NCBI GenBank assembly: GCA_040218145.1
Contig: JAVJQK010000087.1
Span: forward strand, 1 to 55,383
Source: Sandaracinaceae bacterium
Lineage (GTDB): Bacteria; Myxococcota_A; Polyangia; Polyangiales; Sandaracinaceae
Reading direction: 5' to 3'
Length of the DNA: 55,383 nt
Shown here piece by piece: positions 24,433-35,334 of this stretch; position 1 is the stretch's first letter; each line of letters starts with the position of its first letter. The notes beneath the pieces were generated by a model, which had not been told where the DNA came from, did no database searches, and saw only the letters and a program-made list of their open reading frames with translations. A program made the position numbers and the translations under genes.

Positions 24433-25503
24433 GTGCTCGTCAGCGACTTCCCGCCCGCCATGATCCGCGCCTTCGGGTTCCTCTTCGGAGCGCTCTGGGG
24501 GAGCTTCTTCAACGTCGCGATCTACCGCTGGCCACGCGAGATGAGCGTGGTCAGCCCGCCGAGTCACTGCCCGAGCTGCGGCGCCGCCGTGCCCTGGTAC
24601 CGGAACCTGCCCATCCTGGGCTACGTCCTCCTGCGAGGCAAGGCCGCTTGCTGCGGCGCGCAGCTCACGCCGCGCTATTTCCTGGTGGAGCTGCTGAGCG
24701 GCGCGCTCGGCCTCGCGCTCGCCGAGCGCTTCATCGTGGACATGGGGCCGACCGCGTCGTTGAGCGAGAGCGCCGTCTCGGCCGGGCTCTTCTTCGCGTT
24801 CGTGGGCGGCCTCGTCGTGGCGACGTTCGTGGATCTCGAGTGGATGGAGATCCCCGACGAGGTGTCGATCGGCGGCACCGCGCTCGGGCTCGCCACCGTC
24901 ACCCTGCGCGAGCCGGGCCCCGACGCGGTGGAGGCGGCGCTCGGCGCGGGCGGCGGCTTCCTGATGGTGCAGCTGCTCCTGGTCTGGGCCTGGGAGCGCC
25001 TCACCGGCCGGCGCGGCATGGGCGAAGGCGACAGCAAGCTCCTCATGTTCATCGGCGCCTTCCTCGGCTGGAAAGGCGCGCTCTTCGCGCTCGTCGGCGG
25101 CGCCTTTCAGGGTGTGATCGTCAGCGCGATCGTCGTCGGCGCGGGGGGCCGCATGAAGGGCGGCGAGCACAGCCAGCCCGCGGCGGAGGGAGACCCGGAT
25201 CCGGACGCGCCCGAAGCGGAAGAAGACGACCAGGAAGACGGCGAAGAAGGAGACGATCCGGAGGGCGCGTCGAACGATCTCCTCGTCGCGGACGGCACCC
25301 GCGCCGTGCTCGACTCGGGCGGCTCACGTCTGATCATCCAGGACGATCGCGGGCGCCTCCTCTGGGAGTACATCGCGGCCAGCGAGGACGACTCTCCGCT
25401 CCGCCGCCCCGTCCCGTTCGGCCCGTTCCTCGCGCTCGGCGCGCTCGAGTTCCTCTTCTTCGGCGAGCCGCTGATCGACCTCTACCTGCGGCTCTTCGAC
25501 TGA
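24433..25503 (+). CDS. Prepilin peptidase / N-methyltransferase (PilD-like) with acidic insert
   Basis: 356 residues from GTG; an ATG at 24460 (MIRAFGFLFGALWGSFFNVAIYR) is the alternative. A24-type aspartyl peptidase at the inner membrane, cleaving type IV pilin and pseudopilin leaders. The catalytic aspartates are in FVDLEWMEIPD and GMGEGDSKLL. In the zinc-binding domain the first CPSC is intact, but the second pair reads AACCGA instead of CxxCGA. Between the last two membrane regions is a long acidic stretch (about 250-290: EEDDQEDGEEGDDPEG), followed by a beta-like domain and a final helix. Both are unusual for PilD. No other pilus genes are in the window. Confidence 0.82.
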   Translation: MLVSDFPPAMIRAFGFLFGALWGSFFNVAIYRWPREMSVVSPPSHCPSCGAAVPWYRNLPILGYVLLRGKAACCGAQLTPRYFLVELLSGALGLALAERFIVDMGPTASLSESAVSAGLFFAFVGGLVVATFVDLEWMEIPDEVSIGGTALGLATVTLREPGPDAVEAALGAGGGFLMVQLLLVWAWERLTGRRGMGEGDSKLLMFIGAFLGWKGALFALVGGAFQGVIVSAIVVGAGGRMKGGEHSQPAAEGDPDPDAPEAEEDDQEDGEEGDDPEGASNDLLVADGTRAVLDSGGSRLIIQDDRGRLLWEYIAASEDDSPLRRPVPFGPFLALGALEFLFFGEPLIDLYLRLFD

Positions 25504-25504
25504 G

Positions 25505-26869
25505 TCAGCCGTCCTCCGGATCCCGGACCTCGTCGATCAGCGTCGGCGGATCGAACTCGTCGTCGGCGAGCGACGGATGGTCCCGGTCCGGGTGGGGCAG
25601 GCGCACGTTGGGTTTGGTCGGCACCGCCTTGGCCTGTAGATCGCGCAGGTCGTGCCGCCGCGTCACCTCGGCCGCGTTGGTCGTCAGCCGCTGCGCGATC
25701 ATCGCCTCGATCTCCGCGATGCGCTTCCGGTAGCTCTGCTGGTTCGGGTGCCGGATCGCCAGCAGCCGGTACATGCTCAGGGCCTGATCGGCGCGCCCCA
25801 GCTTGAGCAGCAGCTCCGCCTCCTGTGACGCCATCAGCACGTCGGTCGAGTCCTCGGACGCGTCCTCGAAGCGCGGGTTGCGCTGCGTCCCCGACGCGCC
25901 GCCCGCCGACCAGCCGCCCGCCGACCAGCCCGTGCTCTTGCGCGGCGCCTTCTTGCTCAGCCACTCCACGGACGCGCGCCGGGGCGGCACGGGGTCGGAC
26001 GTCTCCCCGATCGCCTCGCGCACCGCGATCACGTCGGCCAGCATCGCCCGCGCTCGCTCGTCCTCCGGGCGCTCCCGCAAGATCGCGCGGTAGCCGCGGT
26101 CGGCCTGCGACAGCACCCCCATCCGGATCTGGAGCTCGCACAGACCGTGGCCCTCCATGGGGACCGTCTCGGGATCGCTCGAGTCGGGCGCCTGGTCCGC
26201 GAGGATGCGCTCGGTCGCCTCCACCAGGCGCCGGAGCACCGCGGCCAGCTCACGCGCGTGCGCCGTCTCCGCCGCCTCGAGCGCCCCCGGAAGATCGCGC
26301 GCCTTCAACCGCGCGATCACCGTATCGCGGGTCACCTGAGGGACCGGGGCCCGCCGCCACTCCCCGCGGACCAGCGCCGCCAGCGCGCGGTGCCGAGACG
26401 CGAGCCACGGCGCGGGCCGCCCCCCGTGCTGGACCACCTCGTCGAGGGCCCGCAGCGCGCTCGGCCCCTGGCCCGCGTGGATCAGGTTCAGCGCGGCGTT
26501 GAAGCTCGGGTCGGCCTCGGGCGGGAACGGCGCGAGCGCCTCCGACAGGGCGCGGTCGAGCTGCCCGCCGATCGGCGTCGGCGCCAGCCCGAGCGCGCGG
26601 AGCAGCACGTGCGCTTCGCCGTAGCGATGGCGATCCACGAGCCGGCCCACCAGCGGCAGATCGAGCTGCGCGTCGCCCTCCCCTGCGAGCGGCTGGCCCA
26701 TCTCGAGCAGCCCGAGCAGCTCGCGCACGCGCACGCTCCTGCGGTCGTGGCGCAGCAACGCGGCCCGCGCGAACGCCGCCGCGGACGCCGGGTCACCCCG
26801 TCGCCAGAGCGCGATGACCAGCTCGTCGACCGGGGGGAGCGCCGAAGCGGACTGCGCGGGGGTGTTCAT
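25505..26869 (-). CDS. TPR-like helical repeat protein
   Basis: 454 residues. It consists of helical pairs in TPR style (ALWRRGDPASAAAFARAALL, ILRERPEDERARAMLADVIAV, AELLLKLGRADQALSMYRLLAIRHPNQ in pieces) with no signal peptide or membrane segment. A linker at about 318-332 carries a 15-base tandem duplication giving GWSAGGWSAGG. The C-terminal tail is acidic. It is presumably a cytoplasmic scaffold; the partner is unknown. It converges with pilD (1-base gap), so the two are unlikely to be one operon. Its start is 9 bases from the palindromic element. Confidence 0.65.
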   Translation of the reverse strand: MNTPAQSASALPPVDELVIALWRRGDPASAAAFARAALLRHDRRSVRVRELLGLLEMGQPLAGEGDAQLDLPLVGRLVDRHRYGEAHVLLRALGLAPTPIGGQLDRALSEALAPFPPEADPSFNAALNLIHAGQGPSALRALDEVVQHGGRPAPWLASRHRALAALVRGEWRRAPVPQVTRDTVIARLKARDLPGALEAAETAHARELAAVLRRLVEATERILADQAPDSSDPETVPMEGHGLCELQIRMGVLSQADRGYRAILRERPEDERARAMLADVIAVREAIGETSDPVPPRRASVEWLSKKAPRKSTGWSAGGWSAGGASGTQRNPRFEDASEDSTDVLMASQEAELLLKLGRADQALSMYRLLAIRHPNQQSYRKRIAEIEAMIAQRLTTNAAEVTRRHDLRDLQAKAVPTKPNVRLPHPDRDHPSLADDEFDPPTLIDEVRDPEDG

Positions 26870-26878
26870 GCGCGAGCC

Positions 26879-27045
26879 CTAACAGGCCGTTGAAGTACCG
26901 AGCCCGAAGGATGTCGGAGCGCGACGGCCCGGTTCTCGGTTCGCGGCGACGAGGGAATGCTTCAGCATTTTCGAGGAGACACGGGCCGAGAGACGGGTCG
27001 TCCCGCCCGAGAGACGAGGAGCGAGGTTCTTCAACGGACTGCTAG
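26879..27045. repeat. 167-bp element with 21-bp terminal inverted repeats, copy 2
   Basis: Left end 26879-26899 and right end 27025-27045 are inverted copies matching at 18 of 21 positions, both containing CCGTTGAAG and starting CTA(A/G)CAG. At the centre is the palindromic core AATGCTTCAGCATTTT (26955-26970). A related copy lies at 1-143. It has no coding capacity. The right end supplies the stop codon TAG for the gene on its left-transcribed side. Structure and copy number suggest a MITE- or REP-like element mobilised in trans; no source transposase is in the window. Confidence 0.7.
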
Positions 27046-27689
27046 GCCTCGGCGGTCTCGACCGCGAGGGCGCCGTCCCGGATCGGCCGGAACCAGCGGA
27101 AGAAGAGGAACAGGTCGATCGCGATCGCGAGCAGACAGAGGAGCGAGAGGAGGAGCGCCCACGCCGAGCTGGAGGGGCCCTTCTCGGCCATCAGCAGGAA
27201 CGACTCGCTCGTGACGGGCAGACCCATGTCCCGATCGAGGTGCTCGGCCGCGGCGCCGATGCGCCCCCCGAGCTGACCGAAGGTGACGAGCCGGCCGCTG
27301 AACTCGTGGCGGGCGAGATCGGCGTCAGCGGCCACCTGGACGTAGACCGTGCGCTGGCCCGCGAGCGGGAACACGACGTATTCGGTGCCGCTCAGCACCC
27401 GCCGATACCGTACCGCGCGGCTCATCATGGGCGTCCCGGCCACCCGGACCATCGAGTTCGAGCGCAGATCCGCCGGGTCCAGCTCCGTGACGTCGCCCAG
27501 ATCGGTCGTCTCCGGATCGGAGAGGAAGAAGGCGACCTCGTGCCGCAGCGAGAGCGCCAGCGTCGCCGCCCCGACCACGACCAGCGCCATCAGCACCAGG
27601 GTCAGGGCGCGGCGCGAGCGCGGCGGCTCCGGGAGCATCAGCAGCTCCGGATCCACCCCATCGTCACGCGTGTCTTCGGCCTCGGTCAC
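27042..27689 (-). CDS. Membrane protein with two transmembrane helices, unknown function
   Basis: 215 residues from GTG 27689, which has GAGGAG immediately upstream; the alternative TTG at 27764 lies just below a terminator-like hairpin. It begins with a short acidic cytoplasmic part, then a membrane helix (ALTLVLMALVVVGAATLAL), a soluble loop of about 115 residues likely outside the cytoplasm, and a second helix (AWALLLSLLCLLAIAIDLFLFF). No catalytic motif is visible. The TAG stop is inside the terminal repeat of the palindromic element, so the C-terminus may have been altered by insertion. Confidence 0.6.
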   Translation of the reverse strand: MTEAEDTRDDGVDPELLMLPEPPRSRRALTLVLMALVVVGAATLALSLRHEVAFFLSDPETTDLGDVTELDPADLRSNSMVRVAGTPMMSRAVRYRRVLSGTEYVVFPLAGQRTVYVQVAADADLARHEFSGRLVTFGQLGGRIGAAAEHLDRDMGLPVTSESFLLMAEKGPSSSAWALLLSLLCLLAIAIDLFLFFRWFRPIRDGALAVETAEA

Positions 27690-27771
27690 GTCTCCTCGGA
27701 CAATCTTCGGGCCCGGATGTTCGGGCGGCCTGAAGGGTAGCGCCGCAAAAGGCTCGGGATCCAACGCAAAG

Positions 27772-27806
27772 AGCCCCGACCCGCTCCATCAGGGAGGGCC
27801 GAGGCT
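27772..27806 (-). terminator. Hairpin terminator after the 27828-28157 gene
   Basis: On the minus strand an 11-base-pair stem (27796-27806 with 27772-27782, two G-U pairs) encloses a 13-base loop and is followed by CTTTGCG. It lies 22 bases downstream of the stop of the 27828-28157 gene. The T-run is short, so termination may be partial. Confidence 0.5.
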
Positions 27807-27827
27807 CGTGGCTGGCGCCGGGCGCGC

Positions 27828-28157
27828 TCAGGCCGTGGCGCGGCGCTTGGCCGCCTTGTACCAGTCGAGCAGACGCGGGGTCGGCCAGCGGCCGAGGCGC
27901 TCCTTGTAGCCCTCGTCCTTGCGGTTCTCGACGTCGCAGATCTCGCCGATCAGCTTGTCGCGGCCGCCCATCTCCTTCACCTCGGTCAGCACCGCGTGGA
28001 GGTGGAGCAGCTTCTTGTTGGAGACCCGCTCGAGGCCCTTGTCTTCGTTGACGCGGTCGAGGAAGAGGTCGTCGTTGGCGAGGTCCTGGACCGCCTTGAC
28101 GAGGTCGGCCTTGGAACCGAACTGGTCCTTGACCTGTGCGAGGGGGGAAGCCTTCAT
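27828..28157 (-). CDS. Small conserved-looking hypothetical protein (109 aa)
   Basis: 109 residues from ATG 28157, preceded by CAGGAGTAGAACG, the best ribosome binding site in this region; a longer upstream frame is rejected. It is soluble and helical (MKASPLAQVKDQFGSKADLV then KAVQDLANDDLFLDRVNEDKGLERVSNKKLLHLHAV in blocks), with many Lys/Asp/Glu residues, and ends RRATA. No motif is recognised. The strong RBS, a terminator downstream and a divergent palindromic promoter region suggest a well-expressed single gene. Confidence 0.7.
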   Translation of the reverse strand: MKASPLAQVKDQFGSKADLVKAVQDLANDDLFLDRVNEDKGLERVSNKKLLHLHAVLTEVKEMGGRDKLIGEICDVENRKDEGYKERLGRWPTPRLLDWYKAAKRRATA

Positions 28158-28264
28158 CGTTCTACTCCTGAGGGCGCTCGTCTTGCGCCGGGCCGGGCTA
28201 ACTAGCACGCCCTGCGAGGGAGGCGCAAGGCGGGCCCGAGATCGGCCCCCAGCCTGGGCGCCGC

Positions 28265-28289
28265 CGCGGAATTCTGCATGATTTCCGCG
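28265..28289. promoter_or_regulatory. Palindrome CGCGGAA-N11-TTCCGCG in the dnaE divergent region
   Basis: A perfect inverted repeat with 7-base arms sits between the small gene at 28157 and dnaE at 28379, 108 bases from one start and 90 from the other. It could be an operator for either or both genes, or a cruciform-forming spacer. No regulator can be assigned. Confidence 0.4.
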
Positions 28290-28378
28290 ACCGGATCACG
28301 GATGCGCCCTCTGCCTCACAGCGTCCATTGCCGGGACCTGCTCGCTCGTTCACCATGGGCCCCTTCCCCCGGCCGCCC

Positions 28379-32005
<3,627 letters not shown>

Positions 32006-32017
32006 CCACAACGGATC

Positions 32018-32047
32018 GGGGACGATCCTACCCATCTACCCAAACTC
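32018..32047 (-). repeat. Left inverted repeat of RAYT element (30 bp)
   Basis: Perfect inverse of 33025-33054. Read on the minus strand, GTAG is followed by GGATCG-TCCC-CGATCC, a perfect 6-base-pair hairpin that extends to the flank. The last 20 bases of the transposase gene, including its TAG stop, lie within this repeat. Confidence 0.85.
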
Positions 32048-32954
32048 TCGAAGCCCTCACCGCGTCGTCGAGCACGCTCGTCAACACAGCGTACATCTCA
32101 CCGATCCTCGGGTCAGCTGCCTTGCGCGCCAGCAAGTTCGACACGCCGCTTGGGCTCATCCCTATCGCACGGGCGACGCTGGGATAGCTCTGCTGAAGCC
32201 GCCTCGTCCCCACCAGCCCGACCAACGTACGCGCATTCACCGTCGCGGGCCGTCGCGACGAGAGAGGTTCGCCATCCGGCACCCCCGCCACGCGACGGGC
32301 GAGCTCGATCAGCCGCGCCCAGTCCACGTCGCGCGCGCCCGACCTCCCGCACGTCTCGCGCACCTTCGCCGCCTCGTGCGCGTCCTCCAGGAAGTCGGAG
32401 AGGTCGACCTCGTTCACGAACTCGTCGAAGCGCCGGCGGCCGGCCGCCGTGTCGTGGAAGCCCAGGAGCTCGAGCCCTCGCTCCACGTCGAGCCATGGGG
32501 GCGCGGGGTCCAGGCGAAGATAGGCACGGTGGCTGGTACGCCTCGAGTCCCGCGCCAGGTCGACCATCCCTGCCTCGACGACGTTCCGATGATGATAGGC
32601 GACCATGCGGGGGAGCATCGACTCCTTGACCGCGTGGATGACCGGTCGCCCCGCGAAGACGGGCCCGAGCGTTTCGCGCCCGGGTCGTCGATGATACCGA
32701 ACGGCAAACCGAGTGTTCACCGAGCGAAAGAACGGGTCCGGGTCGCGCTCACCCGCGAGATGCCCGTAGTGGATGTGGCTGGACATCGCGGCGAACGATA
32801 GGCAGGTCCAGTCCCACCGGTCGTCAGCTCGCTCGATGGCGTCGATCAACGAAGACAGGTCCTCGTCGTCGACGATGTGGAATCGCCGGTCGACGAACCG
32901 TGAGATGGTATGGGCGCCCGCTCCGGGCACCCACGCGCGTTGTCCGCGGGGCAT
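32028..32954 (-). CDS. REP-associated tyrosine transposase (RAYT)-like protein with C-terminal HTH
   Basis: 308 residues. The N-terminal domain is of the Y1/HUH type: GAGAHTISRFVDRRFHIVDD, the metal-binding H60-I-H62 in MSSHIHYGH, RFAVRYHRRPGRETLGPVFAGR, and the catalytic Y120 in MVAYHHRNVVEAGM. This is the same order as in RAYTs (TxR..N/DR, HxH, YIHRNPV-like). The C-terminal part carries a helix-turn-helix (YPSVARAIGMSPSGVSNLLAR) similar to the DnaA-type domain often fused in these proteins. RAYTs cut single-stranded REP hairpins through a tyrosine-DNA link. Base composition looks less G+C-rich than neighbours. Its final codons GTT TGG GTA GAT GGG TAG are formed by the end repeat. Confidence 0.85.
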   Translation of the reverse strand: MPRGQRAWVPGAGAHTISRFVDRRFHIVDDEDLSSLIDAIERADDRWDWTCLSFAAMSSHIHYGHLAGERDPDPFFRSVNTRFAVRYHRRPGRETLGPVFAGRPVIHAVKESMLPRMVAYHHRNVVEAGMVDLARDSRRTSHRAYLRLDPAPPWLDVERGLELLGFHDTAAGRRRFDEFVNEVDLSDFLEDAHEAAKVRETCGRSGARDVDWARLIELARRVAGVPDGEPLSSRRPATVNARTLVGLVGTRRLQQSYPSVARAIGMSPSGVSNLLARKAADPRIGEMYAVLTSVLDDAVRASRVWVDG

Positions 32955-33024
32955 GCCCCCTGTTCGACCCGGCGCGCTGCCGGTTGCGCGCCGATCGCAC
33001 GATCACATGGAATGGCGCGGTCAC

Positions 33025-33054
33025 GAGTTTGGGTAGATGGGTAGGATCGTCCCC
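33025..33054 (+). repeat. Right inverted repeat of RAYT element (30 bp)
   Basis: Perfect inverse of 32018-32047, lying 70 bases upstream of the transposase start. Here GTAGGATCGTCCCC is followed by GGATC, so the perfect hairpin of the left end is not formed; one flanking base is shifted. Confidence 0.85.
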
Positions 33055-33094
33055 GGATCGCTTCTTCTGCTCGGGGGCGGGCTGGCGTGAGGGC

Positions 33095-34669
33095 TCAGCT
33101 GCGCTCGCCGAGGTCGACGGCCAGCTGCGTGTTCCCGACCGACCCAGCGTCGGCGGCGAGCTGCGTGGGGGCCGTTGCGACGTCGTCACTCGTCTCCCGG
33201 GACGAGAACCCGTCCCACCACGCGCGCGCGTCCTCCACCGTCCAGCCCGGGAGCTGCAGCCTCTCGATCGCGTCGGCCAGCTCCGCGCCGTCCCGCGGGC
33301 GCACCGCCGGATCCTTCTCCAGGCAGTCCGCGATCAGCGCCTCGTAGTCCGGATCCACCGCGCGCCCGAGCACGTCCGAGGGCCGCTCGGGGGTCGCGCT
33401 GAGGTGCTGCGCGCAGATCTCGACCACGGACTTCCCGGTGAAGACGTGCCGCCCCGTGACGAGGAAGAAGCCCACCGCGCCCAGCGCGTAGACGTCCGAC
33501 GCGGGGCCGACCGCGTCCGCGTCCCGGATGGCCTCGGGCGCGAGGTACTGCGGCGTGCCGACGATGGTGTTCGCGTGCGTGATGTCGAGACCCTGCTCCG
33601 GCTCGTCGGTCAGCTTCACCAGGCCGAAGTCGAGCACCTTGACCGTGTCCGGGATACGCCCCCGGTCGCAGATCATCAGGTTGGCGGGCTTGATGTCCCG
33701 GTGCACCAGGCCGAGGTCGTGGGCCTCCGCGAGCGCGTGCGCGGCCTGCGCGAGGATGTGCGCCGCGCGCGCCTCGGGGAGCGGGCCCTCGCGCGCTACG
33801 AGCTGCTCGAGGGTCACGCCGTCGAGGTACTCCATCGCGTAGTAGAACTGCCCGTCCGGCGTCCGCCCGTAGTCGTAGATGCGCACGCTGTTCGGGTGCT
33901 CGAGCCGGCTCGTCTGCTGCACCTCGCGCTCGAAGCGCGCCACCGTGCGCTCGCCCACCTTCTCGACCGGCAGGAGCTTCACCGCGGTCGGGCGCCGCAA
34001 CATGAGGTGCGTCGCTTCATACACGATGCCCATGCCGCCCTCCCCCAGCTTGCGGCCGAGCTGGTACTGGCCGAGGCGCATCGCGGTCCGCACCTGACGG
34101 CGCAGCCCGTAGATGACGTGCGAGGTGACCGCGGTCGCGACGACGAAGGCGCCGCTCATGAAGACCATGCCCTCGCGGGACACCGCGTCCACGCTCATGA
34201 GCGAAGCGCGCGCCACCGCGAAGGCGCAGCCGAACGACGCCACGCCGACGGCGACCGTGCGCAGGATGGGGCTGGGCACGAGCGCCGCCCGCACGACGAG
34301 CAAGAGGACGACGCCCAGCACCGAGAACGCCACCCCCGAGACCGCGGGCCCGACCCGGGTGATCTCCAGGGACAGATAGCCATAGACGACCGCCAGACCC
34401 ACCGTCATCACGCTCTCGAGTGACTCCAGCAGCCACCGGCGGGGCTGTGTGAACCGCGTCACCGCCCAGCCCGTGACCAGCAGGCTGCTCACGATCCACC
34501 GGAGCGACGTGTAGGAGCCGGTCAGCCCCTCGGAGCCCCACCCCACCAGCGGCGGCATCACCAGGTCGCTGACGTGGGCCGCGACGTCGATGGCCAGGAC
34601 CACCTGCAGGTAGAGCAACACGCGCCCCTGCAGGTGCTCGGCCTCATATGGCGTCGTCATCAAGGACAT
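33095..34669 (-). CDS. Serine/threonine protein kinase with N-terminal six-helix membrane domain
   Basis: 524 residues from ATG 34669, preceded by GGGGGGACC. Residues about 15-190 hold six predicted membrane helices with short loops and no large extracellular domain. The kinase domain follows (about 205-470): LGEGGMGIVYEA, AVKLLPVEKVGERT, HRDIKPANLMICD, LDFGLVKLTD and GTPQYLAPEA, all intact for Hanks-type catalysis. The C-terminal tail is low-complexity. Most bacterial STPKs carry the membrane helix after the kinase; here the order is reversed, suggesting a membrane-embedded sensor driving the kinase. It is divergent from the glutathione transferase gene (38 bases) and converges with dnaE. 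Confidence 0.88.
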   Translation of the reverse strand: MSLMTTPYEAEHLQGRVLLYLQVVLAIDVAAHVSDLVMPPLVGWGSEGLTGSYTSLRWIVSSLLVTGWAVTRFTQPRRWLLESLESVMTVGLAVVYGYLSLEITRVGPAVSGVAFSVLGVVLLLVVRAALVPSPILRTVAVGVASFGCAFAVARASLMSVDAVSREGMVFMSGAFVVATAVTSHVIYGLRRQVRTAMRLGQYQLGRKLGEGGMGIVYEATHLMLRRPTAVKLLPVEKVGERTVARFEREVQQTSRLEHPNSVRIYDYGRTPDGQFYYAMEYLDGVTLEQLVAREGPLPEARAAHILAQAAHALAEAHDLGLVHRDIKPANLMICDRGRIPDTVKVLDFGLVKLTDEPEQGLDITHANTIVGTPQYLAPEAIRDADAVGPASDVYALGAVGFFLVTGRHVFTGKSVVEICAQHLSATPERPSDVLGRAVDPDYEALIADCLEKDPAVRPRDGAELADAIERLQLPGWTVEDARAWWDGFSSRETSDDVATAPTQLAADAGSVGNTQLAVDLGERS

Positions 34670-34707
34670 CGGTCCCCCCTTGTACACGCTGAGGTAGGCT
34701 CCGGCCC

Positions 34708-35334
34708 ATGACGCTGACCCTTCACCACCACCCGTTCACCCGCGCGGCGGGCGTCCTCTGGATGCTCGAGGAGGTCGGGTGCGAGTACACGCTCGAGCAC
34801 CTCGACATCATGACCGGCGCGCACAAGCGGCCCGAGTTCAAGGGGGTCAACCCGATGGGTAAGATCCCCACCCTCGTCGACGGCGACACCGTCGTGACCG
34901 AGGCGGCCGCGATCGGGCTCTACCTCGCCGACCGCTACGCCCTCGGGCGCCTCGCGCCACCGCCCGACAGCCCCGAGCGCGGCACCTACCTGCGCTGGTC
35001 GTTCTACGCGCCATCCGTGATCGAGCCGGGGTGCCTGGCCAAGGCCGCCAAGTGGGACTTCAAGCCCAGCCAGGCCGGCTGGGGCAGCTACGAGGAGATG
35101 CTCGACACCATCAGCGCGGCCATCGGCGACGGCCCCTGGCTGCTCGGTGAGCAGTTCACGATGGCCGACGTCGTCTTCGGCGGCACCGTCCGCTGGATGA
35201 CGATGTTCGGCATGCTCGACGAGCGCCCCGAGTACGTGGCCTACGTCGAGCGCCTCGCCGCGCGCACCGCCTACCAGCGATCGACCGAGATCAACGAGCG
35301 CATCATCGAGGAGCGCGGCCTGAAGCGAGGTTGA
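34708..35334 (+). CDS. Glutathione S-transferase family protein
   Basis: 208 residues. The thioredoxin-like N-terminal domain (1-80) has LTLHHHPFTRAAGVLWMLEEVG and the cis-proline/Ser-type NPMGKIPTLVDGDTVVTEAAAIGLYLADRY glutathione-binding region (in blocks); the helical C-terminal domain shows WLLGEQFTMADVVFGG, the N-capping box. It should conjugate glutathione to electrophiles or act in reductive repair in the cytoplasm. The last 32 bases overlap the opposite-strand nitronate monooxygenase gene. Divergent from the kinase. Confidence 0.88.
   Translation: MTLTLHHHPFTRAAGVLWMLEEVGCEYTLEHLDIMTGAHKRPEFKGVNPMGKIPTLVDGDTVVTEAAAIGLYLADRYALGRLAPPPDSPERGTYLRWSFYAPSVIEPGCLAKAAKWDFKPSQAGWGSYEEMLDTISAAIGDGPWLLGEQFTMADVVFGGTVRWMTMFGMLDERPEYVAYVERLAARTAYQRSTEINERIIEERGLKRG

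Larger units (their letters stand above)
32013..33059. mobile_element. RAYT-type single-gene mobile element with perfect 30-bp inverted ends
   Basis: A unit of about 1.04 kb: one RAYT-like transposase gene inside inverted repeats 32018-32047 and 33025-33054, identical over 30 bases. The repeats carry two GTAG tetranucleotides in GGGTAGATGGGTAGG. GGATC flanks both outer edges (32013-32017, 33055-33059); it could be a 5-base target duplication or part of the end hairpins. The element lies between two convergent genes, 8 bases after the dnaE stop and 35 before the kinase stop, so it interrupts no gene. GTAG next to a hairpin is the hallmark of REP sequences recognised by RAYT proteins, so a REPtron-like unit is the best reading. 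Confidence 0.75.

Noticed and set aside
23617-25170. Upstream extension of the proB frame
   Set aside because: Runs antisense or out of frame through two other genes; the kinase domain starts at the GTG 23616.
32018-33054. Intrinsic terminator shared by dnaE and the kinase gene
   Set aside because: The inverted repeats are 1 kb apart and identical over 30 bases with a transposase between them; they are element ends, not a terminator stem.
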